Position numbers and translations under genes: made by a program
Shown: positions 9,023 to 18,580 of the stretch, piece after piece
Numbering within the stretch: the first letter of the stretch is position 1
How the letters are laid out: every line of letters begins with the position of its first letter
Assembly (NCBI GenBank): GCA_001798075.1
Contig: MGRG01000014.1
Location: forward strand, 124,001 to 188,000
Direction: 5' to 3'
DNA from: Deltaproteobacteria bacterium RIFCSPHIGHO2_01_FULL_43_49
Lineage (GTDB): Bacteria > UBA10199 > SPLOWO2-01-44-7
Length of the DNA: 64,000 nt
The notes under the pieces: model-generated
What the model saw: the letters and a program-made list of their open reading frames with translations, nothing else
Database searches by the model: none
What the model was told of the DNA's origin: nothing

Positions 9023-10897
9023 ATGGCAAAGGCTTCCCTTTTTGTAGATGTCTTACGGATTTTCTGTGGGGCTGTCATTTTTGTGATTGCCACGCTGGCT
9101 TTAGTTGGCGCTACGACGCATCAACCCGTTTTGACCTCTTGGTTGCCAAATACAAAGCCCATGATGGCAGTCCCTGCCCTCTCTTTTGGGTTTCTTTCCT
9201 TTTTTCTATGGATCCCTCTTCAAACCAATTTCCAGAGTTTTTTAAAACCTCTCTACAAATTCTTACTCTCAGGCATCATGGTTTTGATATTGATGAGTCT
9301 CTTCAGACCAACTTGGTTTGAAACGAGTGGTATTGCAATCCCGACCGGGATTGGTCTTTTATTAGGGGCCATAGGGCTTTTTATTTATTGCTCAGCCAAA
9401 ACAGTTCACCCCAACCAAAATTTTTTGATTAGTTTGTTGGGCTTGAGTGTTATCGGTTTAGGTCTTTTCAGTCTCGGCGAATATATCATTCGACTCAGCC
9501 CTGTTTATGCAGCGCTTCCGGCCATTGAGGACATTTCAATCCCTTCTTCCGTCTGCCTAGTTTTATTGGGGACTGGAATCAATTATCTCAGTCTTGTCAT
9601 GCCCGTTCCCAAACTGCTGTTTGAGAGAACTTTGCGCCATAGTCTGATTCGAATTTATCTTGGAGTCTCTTTGTTATTAGTCGCCGCAGGCAGTTTCTTT
9701 TCGGTTCAAATGATCCACCGTTTGATTTTTCAAATGGTCCCACAAGAAATTGTATCTTCTCTAGGGAGTACCATTTTGAGCAATCTCATCCATCTCATCC
9801 TTTTAGGTGTCAGCGTCGGCGTTGTTTTTGTTGTCTTGGTGGGAATGTATTTGTCCAGTAGGTTCAAAAGATCCTTTGAAGAGCTCAAAACATTGGCATA
9901 CCAGATCGAAAAAGGCCAGATATCGCCAAGTTTAGAAATTATTGAAGCAAACGAATGGGAAGAACTCAAAGATGTAAAGGGCTCACTCATTCATGTCGGT
10001 CGGAATTTAATCGAGGCGAGACAAAATTTAGAGAGCAAACTTAAAGAACTGGAAACGACGGGTGCTGAACTCCGTGATTCACAAAAGATCGCACTTTCTC
10101 TTCTAGAAGACACAGAAAATGCCAACCGGCAGTTGGAAGAGGCAAAAGGGGCTCTGCAGCAACTAAACCTCACTCTTGAAACGAAGGTGGAGGAAAGAAC
10201 CCGTGAATTAAAATTGGCTCAGGAAAAACTTGTTCGAACTGAGAAATTGGCGGCCCTCGGTCAGCTAGCCAGCGCCGTTGCCCACGAGATTCGAAATCCC
10301 CTCACCGGCTTAACTAATTCAGCCTATTTTCTGAAACTTTGCGAAGATGAGATTAAAAGCATGGAAGTCAAAAAACATGTGGAACTCATCAACAAACAAG
10401 TGGGCAATATCGACCAGATCATTTCTAATTTGCTTGAATTTGCCAGAGTCAAAGAACCGGAAAAGAAAGAAACAGATGTTCGTGGCCTTATCCAAAGCGT
10501 AATCGAAAAATTCCCTCCTCCCTCGAATGTTCGTCTTTTGCTTGAGACACCCTCAAAAATACCGACGATCAAAGTGGATCCTTTTCAAATGGGCCAAGTT
10601 TTAGGTAATTTGATGACCAACGCCTACCAAGCGATGGCCAAGGGGGGTGAATTAAAAATTGCGGCGGAGGATAAAAGCGGGGTTTTTAGCATTACTTGCC
10701 AGGATACCGGTTCCGGAATTACCTCTGAAAATTTGACCAAGATTTTTGAGCCTCTGTTTTCGACCAAGCCTAAAGGAACGGGCCTAGGGCTCGCCATCTG
10801 CAAGCAATTGGTGGAAAAACAGGGGGGTACTTTAGAGGTAGAAAGTACTCCTGGCAAGGGGTCGAGATTTATTGTAAAATTATCAAGAGGAGGATGA
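9023..10897 (+). CDS. Multi-pass membrane histidine kinase
   Basis: A 624-residue kinase. The first 275 residues are mostly hydrophobic, with about seven or eight predicted membrane helices (for instance 8-29, 80-95, 103-124, 134-152, 208-228, 252-276). A HAMP-like stretch (about 280-335) and a coiled coil follow. HisKA carries H421 (AVAHEIRNPLTGL) and HATPase_c has DTGSGI and GTGLGLAI. No known ligand-binding fold is obvious, so the membrane helices may themselves sense the signal. The gene ends four bases before the start of a receiver gene, and the following HD-GYP-like and receiver genes overlap, so one operon of four genes is likely. Confidence 0.9.
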   Translation: MAKASLFVDVLRIFCGAVIFVIATLALVGATTHQPVLTSWLPNTKPMMAVPALSFGFLSFFLWIPLQTNFQSFLKPLYKFLLSGIMVLILMSLFRPTWFETSGIAIPTGIGLLLGAIGLFIYCSAKTVHPNQNFLISLLGLSVIGLGLFSLGEYIIRLSPVYAALPAIEDISIPSSVCLVLLGTGINYLSLVMPVPKLLFERTLRHSLIRIYLGVSLLLVAAGSFFSVQMIHRLIFQMVPQEIVSSLGSTILSNLIHLILLGVSVGVVFVVLVGMYLSSRFKRSFEELKTLAYQIEKGQISPSLEIIEANEWEELKDVKGSLIHVGRNLIEARQNLESKLKELETTGAELRDSQKIALSLLEDTENANRQLEEAKGALQQLNLTLETKVEERTRELKLAQEKLVRTEKLAALGQLASAVAHEIRNPLTGLTNSAYFLKLCEDEIKSMEVKKHVELINKQVGNIDQIISNLLEFARVKEPEKKETDVRGLIQSVIEKFPPPSNVRLLLETPSKIPTIKVDPFQMGQVLGNLMTNAYQAMAKGGELKIAAEDKSGVFSITCQDTGSGITSENLTKIFEPLFSTKPKGTGLGLAICKQLVEKQGGTLEVESTPGKGSRFIVKLSRGG

Positions 10898-10899
10898 AC

Positions 10900-11304
10900 A
10901 TGGTAGAACCAACTACACAAGGGGTGGAACCGAAGCCAGCCCAGAGGGAAATAACGAAGGTGTTGATCGTGGATGACGATGAAACGATTCGGACTACTTT
11001 AGGTGATATTTTCAGAAAGAGGGGTTATTTTATTGCCGCAGTGGGGACAGCTGCTGAGGCCTTGGAACAAGTCAAAAAGAACCCCTTTCACTTCGCTGTC
11101 ATCGATATTCATCTTCCGGATATGTCGGGCACCGAGCTGTTAGAACAAATCCGTAAAATTAATTTTAAAATCAATTGCATCATGATCACGGGACACTCCG
11201 AAGAAAAACCCGAGGTGAGCGTGGAAAAAGGAGCGATGGCGCACTTGATGAAACCATTGAAGCTGGATCAGTTGATGGCCATTTTTAACCGAAAGGAAGT
11301 GTGA
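10900..11304 (+). CDS. Single-domain response regulator
   Basis: A 134-residue receiver with an acidic, Pro-rich N-terminal lead (about 1-18). IVDDDE is at 24-29, phospho-acceptor D69 (VIDIHLPDMSG), the Thr of ITGHS and K118-P119. Two ATG codons are close together; the one at 10900 is preferred because AGGAGG ends six bases before it, whereas the ATG at 10894 touches the Shine-Dalgarno. It follows directly after the membrane kinase gene, its probable phosphate donor, and its stop overlaps the GTG start of the HD-GYP-like gene. Confidence 0.87.
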   Translation: MVEPTTQGVEPKPAQREITKVLIVDDDETIRTTLGDIFRKRGYFIAAVGTAAEALEQVKKNPFHFAVIDIHLPDMSGTELLEQIRKINFKINCIMITGHSEEKPEVSVEKGAMAHLMKPLKLDQLMAIFNRKEV

Positions 11305-12179
11305 TTCATACGGTTAAAGAAATTTATGAACAGAGCATCCAGGTTGTTGAGGACTTCTATAAAAAAGTAGGTGCTGGTGAAAATCCCAACCCCTCTCCTG
11401 TTTTTTTGCAAGCGGATCAGCTGCTCCGTGCTGTAGAAACTTCTGGCGCTTCATTGCTAGAGTTAACGCGCCAGGCTTACGAAAATAATTTGTATCGTCA
11501 TGTTGTGAATGTGACCATTGTATCTCTTACCTTGGGTTGTGCTCTCAAATTGAAGGCCGATAAACTGAGCGTATTAGCAAAAGCAGGTCTCCTCTTTGAC
11601 CTTGGGATGATGAAGATTCAAGGGGGTGACATGAGTCACATTAGACAGCATCCTGAAACAAGCGCAAAAATTTTGGAGGGCCTACCAGATATTCCACCAG
11701 ATGCTATACAAGTTGCCCTGCAACACCATGAACGGCGTGACGGGAGTGGTTATCCAAAAGGACTAAAAGCCGAAGAAACTCACCCCATGGCCCGCATTGT
11801 GGCGCTTGCCGATACCTTTTGCAATCTTACCCACGTGGCCCCAGGACAACGAATACTTTCTCTCAATGAAAGCATGCGAGAATTGCTAAAAGGAAAAAGC
11901 CTTTTTGACGACAAGTGTCTGCGCGCTCTTTTGGAAAATGTAACTTTTTATCCTAAAGGAACGTGGGTTAAACTTTCCACAGGAGACACAGGCAAAGTTG
12001 TGGCTGAAAATCTTGGAATGCCACTAAGACCCATCATTAAAATCTATTGTGATCAGGATGACGAAAGAATTTATAGTGAGCAATTTGTCGATTTGAAAAG
12101 CGCAACCGGTATATTTATCAATCAAGTCCTTTTAGAAGAAAAATTAAAACAGAAAGGAATTGATCTGTCATGGTCCTAG
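11301..12179 (+). CDS. Degenerate HD-GYP domain protein
   Basis: A 292-residue protein with an HD-GYP domain at about 60-195 between an unassigned N-terminus and a C-terminal segment similar to the tail of HD-GYP proteins (TWVKLSTGDTGKVV). HD-GYP enzymes hydrolyse cyclic di-GMP. Here HHERRDGSGYPKGL (142-155), HP (117-118) and the later Asp (ALADTF) are intact, but the signature HDIGK is FDLGM at 99-103, so the first His of the HD pair and the Lys are gone. This should weaken or abolish metal-dependent hydrolysis; a binding or scaffold role is an inference. The start is GTG, overlapping the preceding receiver stop. Confidence 0.85.
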   Translation: MIHTVKEIYEQSIQVVEDFYKKVGAGENPNPSPVFLQADQLLRAVETSGASLLELTRQAYENNLYRHVVNVTIVSLTLGCALKLKADKLSVLAKAGLLFDLGMMKIQGGDMSHIRQHPETSAKILEGLPDIPPDAIQVALQHHERRDGSGYPKGLKAEETHPMARIVALADTFCNLTHVAPGQRILSLNESMRELLKGKSLFDDKCLRALLENVTFYPKGTWVKLSTGDTGKVVAENLGMPLRPIIKIYCDQDDERIYSEQFVDLKSATGIFINQVLLEEKLKQKGIDLSWS

Positions 12180-12547
12180 GCTTTGGTAGAAAGAAGATTT
12201 TAATTGTTGAGGATAATCCTGACCAACTCACCATTTTGAAGTCGGTTCTCGAAAAGCAAGGGTTTAAAATTATTACGGCAACGGATGGTGAAGAGGCAGT
12301 TGATCGATCAAAAGACGAGACTCCCGACCTTATTTTGATGGATATCAATATGCCGGGATTGCGTGGCGACATGGCGGCTCTAAGAATCCGTGGGGATGCT
12401 ACCACCAAAGATATTCCCATCATTATGCTGACGGCGGTTGATGATGTTCAAGAAAAGGTTTTGGCCTCCCAGACTGGTGCTGTCGACTACATTACAAAAC
12501 CTTACAAACCGGAAGAATTGTTAGCTAAAATCAAAGCTCATATCTAG
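12170..12547 (+). CDS. Single-domain response regulator
   Basis: A 125-residue CheY-like receiver: IVEDNPDQL near the start, phospho-acceptor D58 (LILMDINMPGLRGD), a Thr in LTAVD and K110-P111. It has no output domain. It overlaps the end of the HD-GYP-like gene by ten bases and closes the four-gene plus-strand operon (kinase, receiver, HD-GYP-like, receiver). Two receivers with one kinase point to branching or a phosphate sink; this is inference. Confidence 0.87.
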   Translation: MVLGFGRKKILIVEDNPDQLTILKSVLEKQGFKIITATDGEEAVDRSKDETPDLILMDINMPGLRGDMAALRIRGDATTKDIPIIMLTAVDDVQEKVLASQTGAVDYITKPYKPEELLAKIKAHI

Positions 12548-12589
12548 GTCATGTCATTCATTCTTGGCCTTCTCCGGCATATCCAACAG

Positions 12590-12821
12590 TTGAGAAAGCG
12601 CCCTTATTTTTATTGAGATTGTTTCCCCCTGTCTACCTGGCGTAGGGGGTGGTGAAAACACGTGGTCCTTTTTGGGTCGTCCCAAAAATGCCGCTCGACG
12701 CTCGGCGATTTTGTCTTTAATATCCCGGTTGTTAAAATCGCCTGCGCGACGGTTTTCACCACCCCCTCCGCCACGCCAGAAGGAAACAATCTCTAATCAT
12801 CAATGAAGGGCGCTTTCTCAA
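12590..12821. repeat. Long imperfect hairpin element E1
   Basis: The outer arms pair over 16 perfect bases (TTGAGAAAGCGCCCTT with 12806-12821). Moving inwards there is a second 12-bp match (GAGATTGTTTCC with GGAAACAATCTC), a third block (CTGGCG and GGGGGTGGTGAAAAC with their complements at 12749-12778), and an inner GGCGATTTT/AAAATCGCC pair. Between the second and third blocks is an asymmetric internal loop whose longer side, read on the minus strand, contains GACAGG, as in the other elements of this window. It lies between convergent genes. No reading frame of note is inside it. Confidence 0.8.
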
Positions 12822-12847
12822 TGCACATACCCTCTCCGAACTGAATG

Positions 12848-13004
12848 AAAAGGGGCGTGTCGATGAGGATCCTGAAGGTCGTCTCGGAGGCCATTTTATC
12901 AGATGGGATCGAATGCCAAAATGGCCGAGAGCCGAGCGAATTTTTTGGGTCACCCAAAAAATATCGCGTACCTTCAGGATTCTCAGCGACAGGTAGCCCC
13001 TTTT
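12848..13004. repeat. Long imperfect hairpin element E2
   Basis: The outer pair is AAAAGGGGC (12848-12856) with GCCCCTTTT (12996-13004). It is followed by an internal loop with GTG on one side and CAGGTA on the other, then a stem around GAGGATCCTGAAGGT matched at 12969-12985. Inside are GGCCATTTT/AAAATGGCC and a small TTTTTTGGG/CCCAAAAAA hairpin. The position of the CAGG-containing loop is like that of elements E3-E11, though the core is different. Together E1 and E2 fill most of the 514-bp gap 12548-13061; the remainder shows nothing recognisable. Confidence 0.75.
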
Positions 13005-13061
13005 CAAGGGGTCGCAGAAGGTAGATCAAGGAAAGGACGGGACACGCATTGGCAACGCGAC

Positions 13062-14930
13062 TTAGTTCAGATCATATTTCTTAAAATCTTGAATCAATTT
13101 TTTTGCCTCTTCCAAGTCAGTGGTGGGCTTTTTACAGACATTATTTTCACAAACATATACAGTGGTTTTGTCGTCAATCAGGGGCTTGTTGCCGATCGTC
13201 ACCACTTTGTTTGGTAAGAATTGTTTGTAGGCAAAATCAACAATTTCTTTGGCGGCCTTGTCTTGTAACGGGCCAGCAATCACAATTTCTTTAGAGGAAT
13301 CCAAATAATAATCGATAGCAATCAATCCTTGTGCAAATCCTGAAGGATAGCGATTTGCCTCTCCCGCCATCGTGGCTAGCAATGTCTCCATTTTCTTGCG
13401 ATATTCTTCTTCAAAAGTTAGCGCATACAACTTTAAGAGATTGAGTGCGCTGATTGCATTGCCCGAAGGAATCGCCCCATCATGGAATTCTTTTTTATGA
13501 ATGAAGAGGGTCTTGTCGTTAGGATCACCGGAAAAATAGCCCCCTTCCTTCTCGGAGTCCCAAAAGTGTTTGTCTTGGGTTTGCTGGAGGGTTTTTGCCC
13601 ATTCAATCCACTTCCCATCAAAATCCGATTCATAAAGAGTCAGCAGTCCATAGATCAAAAAAGCGTAATCATCCAAAGTCCCTAAGAATTTGCTATCTCC
13701 TTCTCGATAACGCCGCAGAAGTTTTCCATCTTTGAAAAGATTCTGTTTGATAAACGCTGCACTTTTTTGGGCGGCCTTCAGATAGCTCTCGTTGCCAAGT
13801 ACTTGGTAGCCCTTGGCAAAAGCCGCGATCATGAGGCCATTCCAGGAAGTTAAAACCTTGTCGTCTTTGTGGGGTGGGGTTGCTTGGTGCCGCTCTTCGG
13901 CACTCAAGGCATAGTATTCTCCTTCTTTGTCAACCTCTCCCGCATCTTGGGCCGAATAAAACCCTCCTTCAGGATGGGTCATTTCACGCAGCACATAATC
14001 GAGAGTTTCTTCGGCAACGTTTTTGTAGAGTTCTTTTTTGGTTACTTGATAGGCCTCCAAATAAGTCCAGACCAACAGGGCGTTGTCGTAGAGCATCTTC
14101 TCAAAATGTGGGACTTCCCATCTTTCATCGGTTGAATAGCGGTGAAAACCGCCGCCAATATGGTCATAGATTCCACCTTGTGCCATCGCATCCAGTGTCT
14201 TTGTGACCATGTTCAAGGCCTCTTCGTTTCCGGTGCGACGGTTGATTCGAAGCAAAAGAGAAAGGGCTTTTGAAGGTGGAAATTTAGGTGCTCCACCAAA
14301 GCCGCCATAGGCGTGATCAAAGCTTTGTTGAAATTGTTTGAAAGCTTTTTGAAGGAGCTCATTTCCCCTCTCCCCAACCCTCTCCCACAGAGGAGAGAGG
14401 GAATCTCCTCCCCCCTTGTGGGGGAGGACTGAGGAGGGGGGAGATTGCAATTGTTCGGTGATTTTGTTCGCCGATTCCAAAATTTTTTCAGGTTCCTTTT
14501 GCCAAACAGACTGAGTATTGGAAAGAAGTTGCAAAAATTGGGCACGCCAAAAAAACGTGCCACCATAAAACGGTTTCAAGTCCGGGGTTAGAAAGACACT
14601 CATGGGCCAACCCCCCTGCCCCGTCATCGCCACCACCGCATCCATATAGATTTGATCAACATCGGGATGCTCTTCTCGATCCACTTTGATACTGATAAAA
14701 TCTTTATTTAAGACATCCGCCACTTCCTGGAGTTCAAAAGAATCCTTTTCCATCATGTGGCACCAGTAACAGGTGGAATAACCAATGGAGAGAAAGATAA
14801 TTTTATTTCCCTTTTTAGCTGCTTGAAAAGCCTCATCCCCCCAGGCAAACCAATTCACAGGATTATCCTTATGTTGGAGCAAATACGGGCTTTTTTCCTT
14901 TCCCAGGCGATTATATTTTTTTTGGTCCAT
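13062..14930 (-). CDS. YyaL/SPATA20-like thioredoxin-domain protein
   Basis: Member of the DUF255/YyaL family: an N-terminal thioredoxin-like domain (about 1-165 of 622) joined to an (alpha/alpha)-barrel of the six-hairpin glycosidase type. The family is widely conserved but its reaction is not established. The family start [15 protein letters not shown] and the CxxC-like motif CYWC (in [11 protein letters not shown]) are present; His of the usual CHWC is Tyr. I start at the ATG at 14930 because it has AAGGA upstream and follows polA; an upstream extension would run through polA. About 27 residues near 180-210 (14361-14443) come from an inserted palindromic repeat. Confidence 0.88.
   Translation of the reverse strand: MDQKKYNRLGKEKSPYLLQHKDNPVNWFAWGDEAFQAAKKGNKIIFLSIGYSTCYWCHMMEKDSFELQEVADVLNKDFISIKVDREEHPDVDQIYMDAVVAMTGQGGWPMSVFLTPDLKPFYGGTFFWRAQFLQLLSNTQSVWQKEPEKILESANKITEQLQSPPSSVLPHKGGGDSLSPLWERVGERGNELLQKAFKQFQQSFDHAYGGFGGAPKFPPSKALSLLLRINRRTGNEEALNMVTKTLDAMAQGGIYDHIGGGFHRYSTDERWEVPHFEKMLYDNALLVWTYLEAYQVTKKELYKNVAEETLDYVLREMTHPEGGFYSAQDAGEVDKEGEYYALSAEERHQATPPHKDDKVLTSWNGLMIAAFAKGYQVLGNESYLKAAQKSAAFIKQNLFKDGKLLRRYREGDSKFLGTLDDYAFLIYGLLTLYESDFDGKWIEWAKTLQQTQDKHFWDSEKEGGYFSGDPNDKTLFIHKKEFHDGAIPSGNAISALNLLKLYALTFEEEYRKKMETLLATMAGEANRYPSGFAQGLIAIDYYLDSSKEIVIAGPLQDKAAKEIVDFAYKQFLPNKVVTIGNKPLIDDKTTVYVCENNVCKKPTTDLEEAKKLIQDFKKYDLN
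14361..14443. repeat. Palindromic repeat inserted in frame in the YyaL-like gene
   Basis: A GC-rich tract made of two hairpins, CCCTCTCCCACAGAGG with AGAGGG and CTCCCCCTTGTGGGGGAG, flanked by CTCCTC/GAGGAGG. On the minus strand it is read in frame as a Pro/Ser/Gly-rich linker including [13 protein letters not shown], a type of peptide commonly produced by dispersed palindromic repeats. The flanking protein sequence fits the family on both sides, so the tract is an insertion that preserved the frame. Confidence 0.75.
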
Positions 14931-14957
14931 AGTCCTTAGTCCATAGTCCTTAGTCCA
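14925..14957. repeat. 14-bp tandem repeat around the YyaL-like start codon
   Basis: The unit GTCCATAGTCCTTA occurs twice, followed by a partial third copy. On the minus strand each unit holds AAGGA and an ATG, so the repeat duplicates the ribosome-binding site and start. The first ATG is followed at once by a stop (ATG GAC TAA); only the second (14930) opens the long frame. Confidence 0.7.
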
Positions 14958-14958
14958 C

Positions 14959-17628
14959 TCAGTGGGCCTCGGCCCAGGTTGATCCGACACCACAATCCAC
15001 AACAAGAGGGACATCAAGAAGATGAGCCTTTTCCATTTCTCCCTTAACAAAATCTTGAACGGGCTCGATGTCCTCCTTTGGAACTTCAAAAACCAGTTCG
15101 TCATGAACTTGTAAAATCATTTTGGCCCTTGGGGAAATCTTCTCAAGCCCCCGATCAATTTCAATCATCGCCTTTTTAATGATATCGGCCGCAGAGCCTT
15201 GAAAAACGGTGTTGAAAGCCATTCTTTCCGCATTAAGTTTGACATTAATATTGCGACTCAAAATATCGGGGATAAAACGTCTTCTGCCCATGATGGTTTG
15301 AACAAAACCTTTATGTCTACATTCTCCAAGTATTTTCTCTTTAAATACATATACTTTACTATATTTTTTAAAGTAATTCTCGATGTATTTTTGGGCCTCC
15401 CCCACTTCGATTTTTAATTGTTGGGATAAGCCGTAGGGGGTTTGACCGTAAATGGTGGCAAAGTTGACTGTTTTGCCAACCCCTCTTTGTACCTCTGTTA
15501 CTTTTTTGAGGTCGACTCCAAAAAGGACTGCGGCGGTTTGGCGGTGGACATCTTGGCCTTCCATAAAGGCTTCCATCAAGGCTTCGTCCTTGGCATAGTG
15601 GGCTAGGATTCTCAACTCAATTTGGGAATAATCGGCGGAAAGCAAGACAAATCCTGGCTCAGCAATAAATGCTGTTCTAATTTTTCTCCCCTCTTCTGTT
15701 CGAATCGGAATATTTTGAAGGTTAGGATCGGAGCTTGAAAGTCTTCCCGTGGCGGCAACCGTTTGGTTAAACGAAGTATGGATTCTACCTGTTTGGGGAT
15801 GGATTAATGCCTGTAGGGCATCGGTATAGGTCGATTTCAGTTTGGATAGGGAGCGATACGATAAAATAAGGGCAGGCAACGGATGTGCGAGGACCAACTC
15901 TTCCAAGACCTCTTGGCTGGTAGAATAACCGGTTTTGGTCTTTTTGCCGCTAACAAGGCTCAGTCTTCCAAACAAAACTTCGCCCAGTTGCTTCGGAGAA
16001 TTGATGTTAAAAGGTCCCTTGGAAATTTCGTAAATCTGTTTTTCCAATTTTTTGAGTTCTTGATCAAACTCTTGAGATAATTTTTTGAGAATGTTTGCAT
16101 CAACTTTCACCCCACCCATTTCCATTTTTAACAGCACTGCCATTAAAGGCATCTCCAGCCCTTGAAAAAGAATCATTAAATTTTCTTTTTCCAATTCCTT
16201 CATGAAAATTTGAGCTAGTTGCCAGGTGCAGTCGGCATCTTCGGCGGCATAATCGCGGGCAACCTCTAGGGGAACCTCTGCAAATGATTTTTGTTTTGAG
16301 CCCTTTCCTGTGACCTCTTCGTAGCGAATGGTTCGGTGATCCAAATGCTGTTGGGCCAAATCATCCAGATTATGGGGGCCTGCCGGATTCAATAAATAAG
16401 AGGCAATCATGGTGTCACAAAAAATGTTTTGAACGTCGAAGCCCAATCGTTTTAAGATTGCCCAGTCATATTTAAAATTTTGACCTACTTTTGGAATTTG
16501 GGGATCGGCAAGAATGGGTTTCAAGAAGGCACTGACCTTCTCAAGAGAAATTTGTTTAGGTGTATCAAGCCCAATATGACCCACGGGAATATAGACCGCC
16601 TCCCCTTTTGCCCAGCTTAAACTGAAACCGACCACTTCTGCCTTCATGACATCCAAAGAAGTAGTTTCCAAATCGACAGCAAGTATCGGTTTTTGCTTTT
16701 CAAGTTTCGCAACAAGGTTTTTCAATTCCTCTTCTGCCAAGATCAACTGATAACCTTTTTTTGAGAGAGTTTCTTTGGGAACCAAATCGGAGAGGAGTCG
16801 GGAAAATTCCAACTCTCTAAATAATCGATGACAAGCCTCCATGTTTAAAGAACGATAGCGCAACATTTCCTCATCCCATTTCAGGGGAACGTCCGTGTGT
16901 AGGGTTGCCAGTTTTTTTGAAAGCCTTGCTTTCTCGACATTTTTTTCTATATTTTCTTTTAGCTTGCCGGTTAGTTTGTCGACATTTTTTAAAACCCCCT
17001 CCAGATCGCCATATTCTTGAATCAATTTGCTGGCCGTTTTGGGACCCACCCCCGGAACACCGGGAATATTGTCGGAGGCATCACCTGCCAAGCCCATCCA
17101 GTCCGCAATTTTTTCAGGTCCCACACCAAAACGTTCGATAACATCTTTGATCTCATAATGTTTTTCTTTCATCGTGTCCCACATTTTGATCGGACCTCCT
17201 ACCAATTGCATTAAATCTTTGTCGCCGGAAATGACGGTGACTTCAAAACCTTTCTCCTTTGCTTTTTTTACCATGGTTGCAATCACGTCGTCGGCTTCAA
17301 AACCAGGCTTGGCAAGCATCGGAACATTCAAAGCCTCAACCACTTTGGGAATATATTCAAATTGTGGCACTAGGTCATCGGGCGGTTCTTTGCGGTTCGC
17401 TTTATATTGATCATACATTTTGTCACGGAAGGTCGCTTCTTTTGTGTCGAAAATAATCGCCCAGTATTCGGGTTTCACATCCTTGGCGAGCTTCAAAAGC
17501 ATCTGTGTGAAACCATAGATAGCATTGGTGGGAAGGCCTTTCGATGTGGATAAAGGTCGGACGGCATAGTAGCCTCGAAAAATATACCCCGCCCCATCAA
17601 TCAGATAAAGATGTTTAGGAGAGCTCAT
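14959..17628 (-). CDS. polA: DNA polymerase I
   Basis: Repair and Okazaki-fragment-processing polymerase, 889 residues. An N-terminal 5'-3' nuclease (about 1-300; [20 protein letters not shown] start, [19 protein letters not shown]), a 3'-5' exonuclease domain (about 310-500) and a family A polymerase domain with [19 protein letters not shown] and [11 protein letters not shown]. The proofreading acids are present ([19 protein letters not shown]), so the exonuclease is probably active, unlike in some family members. The ATG at 17628 is chosen over an upstream in-frame start because the family begins there; it overlaps the end of hemB by 14 bp, implying coupling. Confidence 0.96.
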   Translation of the reverse strand: MSSPKHLYLIDGAGYIFRGYYAVRPLSTSKGLPTNAIYGFTQMLLKLAKDVKPEYWAIIFDTKEATFRDKMYDQYKANRKEPPDDLVPQFEYIPKVVEALNVPMLAKPGFEADDVIATMVKKAKEKGFEVTVISGDKDLMQLVGGPIKMWDTMKEKHYEIKDVIERFGVGPEKIADWMGLAGDASDNIPGVPGVGPKTASKLIQEYGDLEGVLKNVDKLTGKLKENIEKNVEKARLSKKLATLHTDVPLKWDEEMLRYRSLNMEACHRLFRELEFSRLLSDLVPKETLSKKGYQLILAEEELKNLVAKLEKQKPILAVDLETTSLDVMKAEVVGFSLSWAKGEAVYIPVGHIGLDTPKQISLEKVSAFLKPILADPQIPKVGQNFKYDWAILKRLGFDVQNIFCDTMIASYLLNPAGPHNLDDLAQQHLDHRTIRYEEVTGKGSKQKSFAEVPLEVARDYAAEDADCTWQLAQIFMKELEKENLMILFQGLEMPLMAVLLKMEMGGVKVDANILKKLSQEFDQELKKLEKQIYEISKGPFNINSPKQLGEVLFGRLSLVSGKKTKTGYSTSQEVLEELVLAHPLPALILSYRSLSKLKSTYTDALQALIHPQTGRIHTSFNQTVAATGRLSSSDPNLQNIPIRTEEGRKIRTAFIAEPGFVLLSADYSQIELRILAHYAKDEALMEAFMEGQDVHRQTAAVLFGVDLKKVTEVQRGVGKTVNFATIYGQTPYGLSQQLKIEVGEAQKYIENYFKKYSKVYVFKEKILGECRHKGFVQTIMGRRRFIPDILSRNINVKLNAERMAFNTVFQGSAADIIKKAMIEIDRGLEKISPRAKMILQVHDELVFEVPKEDIEPVQDFVKGEMEKAHLLDVPLVVDCGVGSTWAEAH

Positions 17629-18580
17629 GGATAAGTTGGCGGGCTTGCTCCGCCACCTGGCGAGCAAAGTAGGTAATAATGATGTCGGCGCCGGCGCGTT
17701 TGATGGCGGTCAGGGATTCTAGGATGGCTGCTTTTTCTTTGAGCATCACATATTCTCCACTCACCTGATAGGCGGCGATGGGGAGATCGAATCGCTCTTT
17801 GGCCTTTGCAATGATATCGAGATAGGGCAAAGCTGGTTTGACCATCACAATGTCGGCCCCCTCTTCAATGTCGAGAGCTATTTCGCGCAGGGCTTCCTTC
17901 GCATTGGTGGGGTTGAGTTGATAGCTCTTGCGATCCCCAAAGTTTGGGGCGGAATGAGCCGCATCGCGAAAGGGCCCATAAAAAGCACTAGAATATTTGG
18001 CGGCATAGCTCATGATCGGTGTCATGGAAAATCCACCCTCATCCAAAAATTTGCGGATGACTTTGATGCGGCCATCGAGCATGTCGGAGGGGGCAATCAT
18101 ATCGGCACCGGCTTCGGCGTGTCGCAGGGCCATTTGTACCAGCACTTCCAGGCTGGCATCATTTTGAATCTCTCCTTTGGAATCGACCAATCCGCAATGG
18201 CCATGATCGGTGTAGGCGCACAAACAGACATCGCTCATCACCACAAAATCAGGTTTTGCATCTTTGACGGCGGCAATGGCTTGAGCAACTAAAGAATCCT
18301 TTTTGGTTGCTTCGCTTGCGTGGGGGTCCTTTTTAGTAGGGACTCCAAAAATCAAAATTCCCCCTATTTTTTCTTCATGTAATTTCTTAACTTCTTTGGC
18401 TAACTGATCGACGGAATAGCGATATTGCCCTGGCATTGAAGAAATCGGTTCTACGATGTTGTGGCCTTCCACCACAAACGTGGGCCAAACCAGTTGCGCT
18501 GGATTCAAATGGGTCTCTTGGACCAAACGTCTTATTTGGGGTGTAAGTCTTAGTCTTCTTAAACGGGTTTGGGGAAACAT
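17615..18580 (-). CDS. hemB: Delta-aminolevulinic acid dehydratase (porphobilinogen synthase)
   Basis: Condenses two 5-aminolevulinate molecules into porphobilinogen in heme and B12 synthesis. At 321 residues it has the family length. The active-site lysines lie in YAAKYSSAFYGPFRDA and MVKPALPYLD. The Cys-rich zinc site is seen in DVCLCAYTDHGHCG, so this is the zinc-dependent type rather than the magnesium type with Asp replacements. It overlaps folC upstream by 22 bp and polA downstream by 14 bp in a tight minus-strand operon. The product would also feed the corrin cofactor needed by the acyl-CoA mutase at 51282. Confidence 0.96.
   Translation of the reverse strand: MFPQTRLRRLRLTPQIRRLVQETHLNPAQLVWPTFVVEGHNIVEPISSMPGQYRYSVDQLAKEVKKLHEEKIGGILIFGVPTKKDPHASEATKKDSLVAQAIAAVKDAKPDFVVMSDVCLCAYTDHGHCGLVDSKGEIQNDASLEVLVQMALRHAEAGADMIAPSDMLDGRIKVIRKFLDEGGFSMTPIMSYAAKYSSAFYGPFRDAAHSAPNFGDRKSYQLNPTNAKEALREIALDIEEGADIVMVKPALPYLDIIAKAKERFDLPIAAYQVSGEYVMLKEKAAILESLTAIKRAGADIIITYFARQVAEQARQLIHELS

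Noticed and set aside
15105-15200. Longer N-terminus for the YyaL-like protein reading into polA
   Set aside because: The family start and a good ribosome-binding site are at 14930; the extension is only polA sequence in another frame.
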